Assembly (NCBI RefSeq): GCF_001720485.1
Contig: NZ_CP017114.1
Location: forward strand, 2,232,001 to 2,296,000
Origin: Cobetia marina
GTDB lineage: Bacteria; Pseudomonadota; Gammaproteobacteria; Pseudomonadales; Halomonadaceae
Direction: 5' to 3'
Length of the DNA: 64,000 nt
The translations under genes and the position numbers were made by a program. This document shows positions 57,528 to 64,000 of the stretch, in pieces. Each line of letters begins with the position of its first letter. Within the stretch, counting starts at the first letter, position 1. The notes below the pieces were generated by a model. That model did no database searches. It saw only the letters and a list, made by a program, of their open reading frames with translations, and was not told the DNA's origin.

Positions 57528-58423
57528 TGCTCGCCTCCCGGGCGAGACTTGCTGGACTCACGGAGTTGATCACCGGCACGCAGTGGAGGGATGGCGTCCA
57601 GTACCATCCGACCGGCAGGGTCCACCACCTGGAAGTGGCTGCCCTTGGCACGTGCGATCAACAGCACCCCGAAGCGGCTTGCCAGCTCAACGCCCTTCTG
57701 GGTCACCCCGGAGCGTGAGACCAGCACCGAAATGCCCGCCTGCGCCACCTTGAGCACCATCTCCGAGGTCAGACGCCCCGTGGTGTAGAAGATATTGGCA
57801 CCCCGGTAATCCGTCTCGTCCTCGCGCACGGGCGAGAGCCAGTTCAGTCCTGCCAGGGTATCGACGGCATTGTGGCGACCGACATCCTCGATGAATGCCA
57901 GCACCTCATCATCCCGGCACAGCGCACAGCCATGTACCGCCCCCGCCTTGCGGTAGGTGGCATTGTGGGCCGCGAGAGATGCCAGCAGCTGATACAGCAC
58001 ACTCTGCTGAAAGGGGCGATCATCAAGCGCCTCCAGCGTCTGACGCTCCAGCAGATTGCCAAAGACGGTTCCCTGGCCGCAGCCGGTAGTGACGGTACGC
58101 TTGCTCAGTCGCTGCTCGATATCCTTAGGTAGATGGCGCGTCACCACCGAGGCGCTTTCCACCTCCCAGTCCACTTGCAGCGCCTCCAGGTCTTCGATAT
58201 CTCCCAACAGGCCCTGATTGCGCAGATAGCCCGCCACCAGCGCCTCAGGCTCGGCCCCCAGCGTCATCAGAGTGACGATCTCACGCTTGTTGAGGTAGAT
58301 CGTCAGCGCGCGCTCGGCGGCGATCGACTGCGTCTGGCGCTGGCCTCGCTCATCCATCACGACGATGTCCAGCGTGGTGGGCAATCGAGCATTGCTGATG
58401 ACCGGAGGCATGGAGGTTTTCAT
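57524..58423 (-). CDS. fdhD: Formate dehydrogenase accessory sulfurtransferase FdhD
   Basis: Delivers sulfur to the Mo-bis-MGD cofactor of formate dehydrogenase. Conserved blocks: IYLNKREIVTLMTLGAEPEALVAGYL, VTTGCGQGTVFG with the sulfur-carrying Cys (only the first Cys of the E. coli CxxC is kept, as in Pseudomonas-type FdhD), AVHGCALCRDDEVLAFIEDVGRHNAVD and FYTTGRLTSEMVLKVAQAGISVLVSRS. Start 58423 chosen by homology (299 aa). Divergent from the DUF3305-DUF3306 genes. Confidence 0.94.
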   Translation of the reverse strand: MKTSMPPVISNARLPTTLDIVVMDERGQRQTQSIAAERALTIYLNKREIVTLMTLGAEPEALVAGYLRNQGLLGDIEDLEALQVDWEVESASVVTRHLPKDIEQRLSKRTVTTGCGQGTVFGNLLERQTLEALDDRPFQQSVLYQLLASLAAHNATYRKAGAVHGCALCRDDEVLAFIEDVGRHNAVDTLAGLNWLSPVREDETDYRGANIFYTTGRLTSEMVLKVAQAGISVLVSRSGVTQKGVELASRFGVLLIARAKGSHFQVVDPAGRMVLDAIPPLRAGDQLRESSKSRPGGEQ

Positions 58424-58481
58424 GGCGTCGGGGTCTCCCTCTTCGAGCCGAATTGATGCCGGAGGGTGCCGCCACACGGCG

Positions 58482-58498
58482 AACCTGCCATGCAGGTT
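58482..58498. promoter_or_regulatory. Palindrome upstream of a sigma-54-like promoter, candidate activator site
   Basis: AACCTGC-CAT-GCAGGTT, perfect 7-base arms with a 3-base centre, about 105 bp upstream of the GG of the promoter-like sequence at 58604, a usual distance for enhancer-binding proteins. It also lies 60-75 bp upstream of the fdhD start, so it could serve fdhD instead. Confidence 0.45.
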
Positions 58499-58603
58499 GC
58501 GGCATGCGTCGTCACCCAGCGCTCAAAGAATACCAGTCAGGCCGAGAGGCTGTCCTGATCCGGCAGCCATTGCTATCTCGCGTCATGCAATTCTCGACGC
58601 ATG

Positions 58604-58619
58604 CGGCACGCTTCTTGCT
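58604..58619 (+). promoter_or_regulatory. Candidate sigma-54 promoter for the formate dehydrogenase accessory operon
   Basis: CGGCACGCTTCTTGCT matches the -24/-12 consensus (TGGCACG-N4-TTGCT) except for the first base; the invariant GG (58605-58606) and GC (58617-58618) are exactly 10 bp apart. It points toward the DUF3305 gene, whose ATG is about 140 nt downstream. The divergent spacer 58424-58757 contains no other gene. Confidence 0.55.
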
Positions 58620-58757
58620 AAAACCGGTAGAGCGTCGCATGTTCGTGAACGTACGAGCCACGACGCTGATGCAGACTCGCCTTGGACCCGATACGCCGCC
58701 GACCTCGCCTCGGGTCACCCCCTGAACAACCTCCAGAACGCCCTCAAGAGATACGCC

Positions 58758-59330
58758 ATGACCCAGCCACCCGACCCGTTGATGGACACGGCACTCGACG
58801 CCTCACGCGAGTCATCACGACCTGACGACACTCGCTGGCTGACCGTGACACTGGCCCCCTCGCAGCAGACTCTCGGCCGCTTCACTCTCGACACCTGGGT
58901 GATTTCCCGGATCGCGCCCGCGGATCACGGCGAGACCACGCCCCGGACGCCTGATCAAGCGGCGCAACCGGAGCCTCAACGCACTCTGCCCCTGCAGCTG
59001 CATCTCACCGAGCGCACCGACTATCGTTACAACCTGCGTTGCGAACAGCCGCGCCTGTTCGTCTTGTGTGAAGAGCGTGAAGCGGATGGCATGCAGCCAA
59101 GGGTCGTCACCGCCTGCCAGGAGGTGGCCTCGCATTGGCTGGATGGCGACCAGCTGGTACTGGATACCCCGATGCCTCCTGCCCTGATGGTCTGGCTGGA
59201 GGGCTATCTCGCCCGGCATGGTGAGCGCATCGATGAAGGCAAGAAGAAGAAGCGCAAGGGGGCGGGGCGCGCCAGTCAGACCGACACCGTGCGCCCGGAC
59301 GCTGATGCTGCCAACAAGGAAGGGCCATGA
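58758..59330 (+). CDS. DUF3305 protein of the formate dehydrogenase region
   Basis: 190 aa. The core begins TRWLTVTLAPSQQTLGRFTLDTWVIS and has LPLQLHLTERTDYRYNLRCEQPRLFVLCE and ACQEVASHWLDGDQLVLDTPMPPALMVWLEGYLARHGE, the pattern of the DUF3305 family found next to fdh genes in Proteobacteria. C-terminus Lys-rich (KKKKRKGAG). The ATG at 58758 has AAGAG upstream; the frame is open further upstream but that part is not family-like. The stop overlaps the next start (ATGA). Molecular role unknown; an assembly factor is suggested by context only. Confidence 0.82.
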   Translation: MTQPPDPLMDTALDASRESSRPDDTRWLTVTLAPSQQTLGRFTLDTWVISRIAPADHGETTPRTPDQAAQPEPQRTLPLQLHLTERTDYRYNLRCEQPRLFVLCEEREADGMQPRVVTACQEVASHWLDGDQLVLDTPMPPALMVWLEGYLARHGERIDEGKKKKRKGAGRASQTDTVRPDADAANKEGP

Positions 59331-60178
59331 GTCACTCCGACGACCGCGACAATACCTCGCAAGGCCTGTTGTCCCGCTGGTCACGCCGCAAGCAGCGCGC
59401 CGAAGCCTCACGGACGACCACGGACTCCCCCGATGCCGCCGCCGCTGGACTGACGACGGTCGCTCGGCCCTCCACTGCCAATGACACCGCACCCACGGAA
59501 ACAGAGGCCTGCGAGGCATCGGACGAGCCGGGCCATGCTCTGCACAGCAAGCGGCATGGCGAAGCGTCCGCTGAAGGCGGCAGTGAGACGACCGACGCCG
59601 AGGCCCTTGCACAGGAGGCAGATGAGCCCCCACCCGTCGTGGAGCTGCCAGACCCCGACACCCTGCTGCCGGATGCGGATATCAGTGCCTACATGCAGGC
59701 AGGAGTGGACCCGGCGCTGCGACAACGCGCCCTGCGCCGCATCTTCATGGGAGGCGAGCATTCCCTGCGCGATGGCCTGGACGATTACGATCAGGATTTC
59801 TCCCAGATGCGTCCGCTCGCCGCAGGTGTGGCCGAGACGCTGAGACGTTGGACCCGCGATGTCGAAGAGGGACTCGAGAAGCTGGAGGATGACGAGGCTG
59901 AGTGCGTAGCCACCAGCAACGGCTCGGAAGATCAACCGCAGGATGAGGCGCTGGAGGCTGCACCCTCAACGGATGAGCAAGGTCTCGACTCACTGGATGA
60001 GACATCACCGGATCACGGCCCACAGACCCATCGCGAGCACGCGCAGGACAAGCACACGGATACTGATGCTGCCCTTGCGCATGACACGCATGCACGGCAA
60101 GGCGCATGGGACCAGACCGATGGCGTCACGGCTGACGGACATGGGCCCACCCACAGATCGCCCCAACCACCAGAATGA
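59327..60178 (+). CDS. DUF3306 protein of the formate dehydrogenase region
   Basis: 283 aa, very acidic. N-terminal GLLSRWSRRKQRAE and the central block PDPDTLLPDADISAYMQAGVDPALRQRALRRIFM with DGLDDYDQDFSQMRPL are the DUF3306 hallmarks. The flanks (about residues 30-100 and 195-283) are low-complexity Ala/Glu/Asp/His-rich and much longer than in many homologues. Translationally coupled to the DUF3305 gene. Function unknown. A 438-nt spacer follows before the iron-sulfur gene. Confidence 0.82.
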   Translation: MSHSDDRDNTSQGLLSRWSRRKQRAEASRTTTDSPDAAAAGLTTVARPSTANDTAPTETEACEASDEPGHALHSKRHGEASAEGGSETTDAEALAQEADEPPPVVELPDPDTLLPDADISAYMQAGVDPALRQRALRRIFMGGEHSLRDGLDDYDQDFSQMRPLAAGVAETLRRWTRDVEEGLEKLEDDEAECVATSNGSEDQPQDEALEAAPSTDEQGLDSLDETSPDHGPQTHREHAQDKHTDTDAALAHDTHARQGAWDQTDGVTADGHGPTHRSPQPPE

Positions 60179-60616
60179 CACGCCTGCCTCAGGCACTGAG
60201 ACATTATGACCCAGCGCGAGCTCCGTTTTCGGCATGCGGGGTCATTCCCTTGCCTCTCACATGACTTCCACTCCCATGCGAGAGGCGCACTGCCTGCAAG
60301 AATCCGCTCAACAGAGGCAGGTATCGTCTAGCAGGAGAACGGCACTGCCTCCCGATACCTGACCGACTACGCCCGATGCTCATCGCTGGCCCTTCAGTCC
60401 CTGACTATGCTGAAGCCAGTCGCAATGATGCCGCCATGCGGATCATCCGGATGACATCAGGCGCAAGACGTCGCTGGAAGCCCATGCACTTCCTTGAATG
60501 ACCTTCGACCGCTGACCGGGCGCAAGCCTCGAGAATCAGCGGCGATCAGGAACCGTCCACCGCGCCACCTGACAGGCGCCAGGGGCGGAGCCGCCACGAC
60601 CGAAATAAGGATGAGG
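60179..60616. other. Spacer between DUF3306 and the iron-sulfur protein gene
   Basis: 438 nt without a gene I can support. It contains an inverted repeat CAGGTATCG (60318-60326) / CGATACCTG (60353-60361) and overlapping GAGGCAG/CTGCCTC arms that could form an alternative stem, possibly a terminator or leader structure. The frame of the next gene is open from 60494, but the extra residues look non-conserved. Confidence 0.4.
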
Positions 60617-62518
60617 ATGCTCAGTTCAAGTCTCGAGAACGCCCAGCGCGCGCTCAACCAGCAAGCACGCCAACGCGCCCTGACGGCAGTGCTCGGAGCC
60701 TCCCCCGCTTCCAGCCTGCCACTGCTGGCCAGTGATGCCGGCAGCGCCCCGATCCGCTATCGCAGCCAGGGCCGCACGCTGCTGATCAGCAGCGAAGCGC
60801 GCCTGCGTGCCCTGTCCAGCCTGATGCTGGCACTGCCCGCCACTCACTCACTGTCACTGTCTCTGCTGATCAGCGAGCAGGACAACAGCGCTCTGGTATC
60901 CCTCGACGAGCGGCATATCACGACGAGCGAAGCACTGCCCTCCCATGCCAGCACCCGCGAGGCGCTCTCGCTGAGCGGCCATCTTGGCCATTTCACGCTG
61001 CTGTCTGGCGGGGTCAATCTGGCCCGCGCACTGCTGTCCACAGGTGCCCGACAGGTCGAGACCTTCGACCTGATCGCCGATCTGGGTCACCAGCCCCTCA
61101 ATCAGGCGGAACTTCCGCCGCCGGGCTATCTGCGTGCAGAGGATACGGTGCTGGGCGAGCTGGATCGTCTCGCAAGCGACGCCAGCCTTGTCGAGAGCGG
61201 CGATCAGATCGCGAACCTGATCCATTGGGCGACAGAATTCGCCGGTCTGGTCGGCAGCTTCGACAAGCCCAATTACGTCAACGTCAATCTCGACATCTGT
61301 GCTCATTCAAGTGCGGGCAGCATCGGGTGTACACGTTGTCTTTCCTCCTGCAGCGCCGATGCCATCTTCTCCGCGGCGGGACGCCGCAACGCGCATATCG
61401 AGATCGACCCGTACCTCTGCCATGGTGCCGCCAGTTGCGTGAGTGCCTGCCCGACCGGTGCGCTGAGCTTTACCCAGCCGCCACTCGAACAGCGTCTCGA
61501 ACAGATCCAGCGTCTGCTTGAGCGCTATCAGGATGCAGGGGGCACGCAGCCGATACTGCGCTACCGCCTCGAGTCTGCCAGTGACCGCCACTCGCCGTTG
61601 GCACCTGAGGATCAGGAACGCTGCCTGGACATCGCACTGGATGAAATCAGCGCCACCGGGCACGACGAGTGGCTGGCCGCGTTGGCGCTGGGCGCCACCC
61701 AGGTCATCGTCGAACTGCCTCGGACACTGCCTGCCGGTCAGCACCAGCAACTCGAGCAGGAACAGCGTCTGTGCAATGCGTTGCTGGAGAGCATGCAACT
61801 GGCCACGGACACCCAGGGCTCCCCCCGTCTCGTGCTGATCACCGAGTCCGCCGTGCCGGCCTCGCCCATGACGCTCGTCAGTCCGCTCTGCCTCGCGCTG
61901 GCGCCCGGTGCCGATCGCGAAGAGGACGGCCAGCCGGGCCTGCCGATCGCGCGTGACTGGCTGTTGGGTCAGCCGGATGCCCGACCCGGCAAGCGTGAGC
62001 GCCTGAATCGTGTACTGGATCACCTGGCCACGCTGGCCGCCGCTGACCTGGCGCAGACCGCCATCGAGGTACCTGCCGGCGCGCCCTTCGGCGCGATTCA
62101 GGTCGAAAGCGATGGCTGCACCCTTTGTCAGGCCTGTGTCGCGGTCTGCCCGACCAGCGCACTGTCCGCCAACCGCACCTCTCCGGCACTGTCCTTCACC
62201 GAGGGAGATTGCGTGCAATGTGGCCTGTGCGAGCAGTCATGCCCCGAGAGCGTCATCACTCTGACGCCGGGCTTTTCCGCACAACCAGAGGTGCGCCGTG
62301 AACCGCGCCTGCTCAAGCAGGACACGCCGTTCCCCTGCATCAGCTGCGGCACCCCGTTCGGCTCCACCGCCACCATCACGGCGATGCAGACCAAGCTGGC
62401 CTCCCACGCCTATTTCCAGGGTGACGGTGCGCTGCGCCTCAAGATGTGCAGCGATTGCCGCGTGAAGGATATCTGGCACGAAATGGCCCGCAATCCCGAT
62501 GCTCAACTCAAGGTCTGA
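60617..62518 (+). CDS. Multi-[4Fe-4S] ferredoxin-like protein of the formate dehydrogenase region
   Basis: 633 aa, cytoplasmic by lack of a signal. Four ferredoxin-type cysteine clusters can be seen: CTRCLSSCSADAIF, CHGAASCVSACPTGAL, CTLCQACVAVCPTSAL and CVQCGLCEQSCPES, plus C-terminal CISCGTPF and CSDCR that may bind another metal. Between the two cluster pairs lies a 200-residue region (CLDIALDEISATGHDEWLAALALGATQVIVELP) resembling HdrA/F420-reductase delta-like sequence seen in this family. AAGG lies six bases before ATG 60617. Homologues occur with TorD-like and fdh genes; probably electron transfer or cofactor assembly for formate dehydrogenase. Confidence 0.82.
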   Translation: MLSSSLENAQRALNQQARQRALTAVLGASPASSLPLLASDAGSAPIRYRSQGRTLLISSEARLRALSSLMLALPATHSLSLSLLISEQDNSALVSLDERHITTSEALPSHASTREALSLSGHLGHFTLLSGGVNLARALLSTGARQVETFDLIADLGHQPLNQAELPPPGYLRAEDTVLGELDRLASDASLVESGDQIANLIHWATEFAGLVGSFDKPNYVNVNLDICAHSSAGSIGCTRCLSSCSADAIFSAAGRRNAHIEIDPYLCHGAASCVSACPTGALSFTQPPLEQRLEQIQRLLERYQDAGGTQPILRYRLESASDRHSPLAPEDQERCLDIALDEISATGHDEWLAALALGATQVIVELPRTLPAGQHQQLEQEQRLCNALLESMQLATDTQGSPRLVLITESAVPASPMTLVSPLCLALAPGADREEDGQPGLPIARDWLLGQPDARPGKRERLNRVLDHLATLAAADLAQTAIEVPAGAPFGAIQVESDGCTLCQACVAVCPTSALSANRTSPALSFTEGDCVQCGLCEQSCPESVITLTPGFSAQPEVRREPRLLKQDTPFPCISCGTPFGSTATITAMQTKLASHAYFQGDGALRLKMCSDCRVKDIWHEMARNPDAQLKV

Positions 62519-62522
62519 GTCC

Positions 62523-63236
62523 ATGCCTTCAAGTGATGACACTGATATGACACCTGATGATGGATCGCTGATCAGCCACAGTGCCGAGCAACAGGCACTG
62601 CGGGCCGATCTCTACCGCCTGCTGGCTCGTCTGCTGCGGGCAGCGCCCGATCAGCCACTCATCGACTTCCTGGCGGCGCTGGAGCCTGAGGCCATCACCA
62701 TGCCCGGCGCGGATCAGCAGCAACTGCCCAGGGCGCTGGCCTCGCTGTCTCTATCGGCGCGCGTCAGTGACCCTCGACGACTGGAGGATGAGTATTTCCA
62801 GGCACTGGTCGGGGTCGTGCAGGGCGAAGTGGTGCCGTATGCCAGCTGGTACCTGACCGGCTCATTGATGGAAATGCCGCTGGTGGCACTGCGCCATGAT
62901 CTCAAGCGCCTCGGTTTCGAGCGCGAAGCCGACGTTCGCGAGCCGGAGGACCACCTGGGGGCTCTGTGCGAGGTCATGGCCATGCTGATCGAGGAGCTGC
63001 CCGGCGAACAGGTCAACTTCTTCCGTCAGCATCTGGCGAACTGGGGTGAGCGTTGCTGTGCCGACCTTGCGCGCCGCAAGAGTCCTTTCTATGCCGCGGT
63101 TGGCTATCTTGGCCAGGCATTTCTGGCAGCCGAACGACGCAATCTCGGAGAGGCTCCCCATCCGACAGCCTCATTGGCGGACGTCGCAAGTCAAGACACC
63201 ACTGGCTGGCAAGGCATACAACTTCCCCAATCGTGA
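62523..63236 (+). CDS. TorD/DmsD-family molybdoenzyme chaperone
   Basis: Cytoplasmic chaperone that binds Tat-exported molybdoenzymes until cofactor insertion. All-helical 237-aa protein with family features: QALRADLYRLLARLLRAAPD, LEDEYFQALVGVVQGEVVPYASWYLTG and EPEDHLGALCEVMAMLIEE (EPxDH motif), then FFRQHLANWGERCCADLARRKSPFYAAVGYL. It begins 4 nt after the iron-sulfur gene stop, so coupled. Its likely client is the Tat-type formate dehydrogenase catalytic subunit at 63922. Confidence 0.88.
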   Translation: MPSSDDTDMTPDDGSLISHSAEQQALRADLYRLLARLLRAAPDQPLIDFLAALEPEAITMPGADQQQLPRALASLSLSARVSDPRRLEDEYFQALVGVVQGEVVPYASWYLTGSLMEMPLVALRHDLKRLGFEREADVREPEDHLGALCEVMAMLIEELPGEQVNFFRQHLANWGERCCADLARRKSPFYAAVGYLGQAFLAAERRNLGEAPHPTASLADVASQDTTGWQGIQLPQS

Positions 63237-63411
63237 GACCGACAGACACGAGCCGGACAGCACCCACAGCCCCGGCACACGCCATGGCCAGTGCTGGGGC
63301 TGATGCAAGACCCTGATGCAAGACCTGAAGCAAGACCGTGAGACACCCTTCAAGCGACAACGAATTCAGCGACGTTCGCCTTGAACATGACATGTCAGAC
63401 AGGAGATCAGC

Positions 63412-63642
63412 ATGAAGACTGATGACAACACGCAAGGCCAGGAACTGGCCTGTCAGGGCCGCCGCAAGTTCCTGAGGGTACTGGGAGCCAGCACCGTCGG
63501 GGCGGCAGCCGCTGGAACGCTGGCCGGGGCCGTCATCCCGGATCAGGCCGCGCCACAGGACGGCAAGACAGCAGACAGAGTGACCGACAACTATCGCGAG
63601 ACGGATCACGTGAAGGCGTTCTACGCCACTCTGCGAGATTGA
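63412..63642 (+). CDS. Small Tat-signal protein of formate dehydrogenase operons
   Basis: 76 aa. N-terminal twin-arginine motif GRRKFLRVLGASTVGAAAAGTLAGAV, then a short tail DNYRETDHVKAFYATLRD. It matches the small twin-arginine protein found just upstream of formate dehydrogenase catalytic genes in many Proteobacteria. CAGGAG is upstream of the ATG. Role unknown; perhaps an exported assembly or escort subunit. Confidence 0.83.
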   Translation: MKTDDNTQGQELACQGRRKFLRVLGASTVGAAAAGTLAGAVIPDQAAPQDGKTADRVTDNYRETDHVKAFYATLRD

Positions 63643-63671
63643 CCTTCTGTCGGTCACGTCTCCACAGGGGA

Positions 63672-63703
63672 ATCTGGCAGTGGCAACGCCGCCACTGCCA
63701 GAT
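63672..63703. promoter_or_regulatory. Stem-loop before the formate dehydrogenase catalytic gene
   Basis: Perfect 13-base arms ATCTGGCAGTGGC and GCCACTGCCAGAT with a 6-nt loop, 30 nt after the small Tat gene and about 220 nt before the next start. No T-tract follows, so it may be a processing or stabilising hairpin rather than a terminator. Confidence 0.5.
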
Positions 63704-63921
63704 CCTCCGGGAGAGTACAGACTCGCCTGACGGCGTGACCGATCAGAGACACAAAGGGCAGCGTGGAGTTCACTCCAGCCGCCATTGACAGCGACAAGAC
63801 GGCACAGGGGCTCGCTGGCGAATGCCAGAAGAGCCACCTGAAGAACCGCCACTCCCGACACGGCCACCTGACCCGCCCAAGCGGTGCATGTCGTGTATCG
63901 GGTGATGAGGAGAAAGATGTC

Positions 63922-64000
63922 ATGCGACTGACCCCCACCCCCTCCAGCACGGAGAGTACGGGACTCGGCATCAACCGCCGCCAGTTCCTGAAGCGCAGCG
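63922..64000 (+). CDS. Formate dehydrogenase catalytic (alpha) subunit, first 26 codons only
   Basis: The frame from ATG 63922 reads MRLTPTPSSTESTGLGINRR then QFLKRS, a twin-arginine signal (RRQFLKR), and runs off the window end. GAGGAGAAAG lies upstream. Position after the DUF3305/DUF3306/4Fe-4S/TorD/small-Tat genes is that of the formate dehydrogenase alpha subunit. Identity rests on context and the signal only. Confidence 0.7.
   Translation, partial: MRLTPTPSSTESTGLGINRRQFLKRS

Noticed and set aside
63672..63703. SECIS element for a selenocysteine formate dehydrogenase
   Set aside because: Bacterial SECIS lies directly after an in-frame UGA inside the coding region; this hairpin is upstream of the start codon.
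63654..63974. Minus-strand frame of 106 codons at the window end
   Set aside because: Overlaps the start of the formate dehydrogenase gene antisense; no family or ribosome-site support.

Overview
The window (about 60% G+C, no rRNA or tRNA seen) looks like chromosome of a moderately halophilic gammaproteobacterium of the Halomonadaceae (Halomonas/Cobetia type). This is inferred from the tol-pal/ruvCAB core order, two neighbouring BCCT betaine/choline carriers plus an Opu/Pro-type glycine-betaine ABC importer, and a Pseudomonas-like formate dehydrogenase accessory set. No phage, IS element, CRISPR array or integrase gene was seen; the window is mostly housekeeping and metabolic operons.

Layout. 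1-7.7 kb, minus strand: ruvC, ruvA, ruvB, ybgC, tolQ, tolR, tolA, tolB and a truncated pal (Holliday-junction processing followed by the envelope Tol-Pal system). 7.9-10.1 kb: aspS and a small FmdB-type zinc-ribbon protein. 10.4-17.2 kb: a glycerate/hydroxyacid dehydrogenase, a membrane sensor with PAS but no output domain, a PfkB sugar kinase with a nucleoside hydrolase (nucleoside salvage), and a bifunctional NadM-Nudix protein. 17.3-20 kb: a HypT-like LysR regulator divergent from aspA. 20-26.5 kb: a branched-chain 2-oxoacid dehydrogenase operon (bkdA1-bkdA2-bkdB) whose E1-alpha gene is interrupted by a frameshift in a G7 run and whose last gene is a Hanks-type protein kinase. 27-35 kb: a dicarboxylate/amino-acid symporter, fadD and two BCCT carriers. 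35-43.8 kb: a small secreted protein, an Smr protein, potABCD, a YihY/BrkB membrane protein, an arsC-like gene, a wrbA-like gene and DUF2069. 44-48 kb: azlCD, pdxH, an unknown protein and an RluA-type pseudouridine synthase. 48-51.2 kb: glycine-betaine ABC importer. 51.5-55.6 kb: a Pat/YfiQ-like protein acetyltransferase divergent from an HDAC-like deacetylase. 55.8-64 kb: a XRE-cupin regulator, then the formate dehydrogenase maturation region: a HTH/periplasmic-binding-like regulator and fdhD on the minus strand, and DUF3305, DUF3306, a multi-[4Fe-4S] protein, a TorD-like chaperone, a small Tat protein and the first codons of the catalytic subunit on the plus strand.

The most interesting points are: (i) a co-directional Ser/Thr kinase placed directly behind a mitochondrial-type branched-chain dehydrogenase whose E1-alpha keeps the serine loop that is phosphorylated in mitochondria; (ii) the G7 frameshift in that E1-alpha gene; (iii) a candidate LiuR operator upstream of bkd; (iv) a candidate sigma-54 promoter with an upstream palindrome in front of the formate dehydrogenase accessory genes; (v) the divergent acetyltransferase/deacetylase pair; (vi) a cluster of five 10-bp elements in both orientations between ruvC and ruvA; and (vii) repeated pyrimidine-rich intergenic tracts. 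All family assignments rest on reading motifs and on recall of family members; no database search was run.
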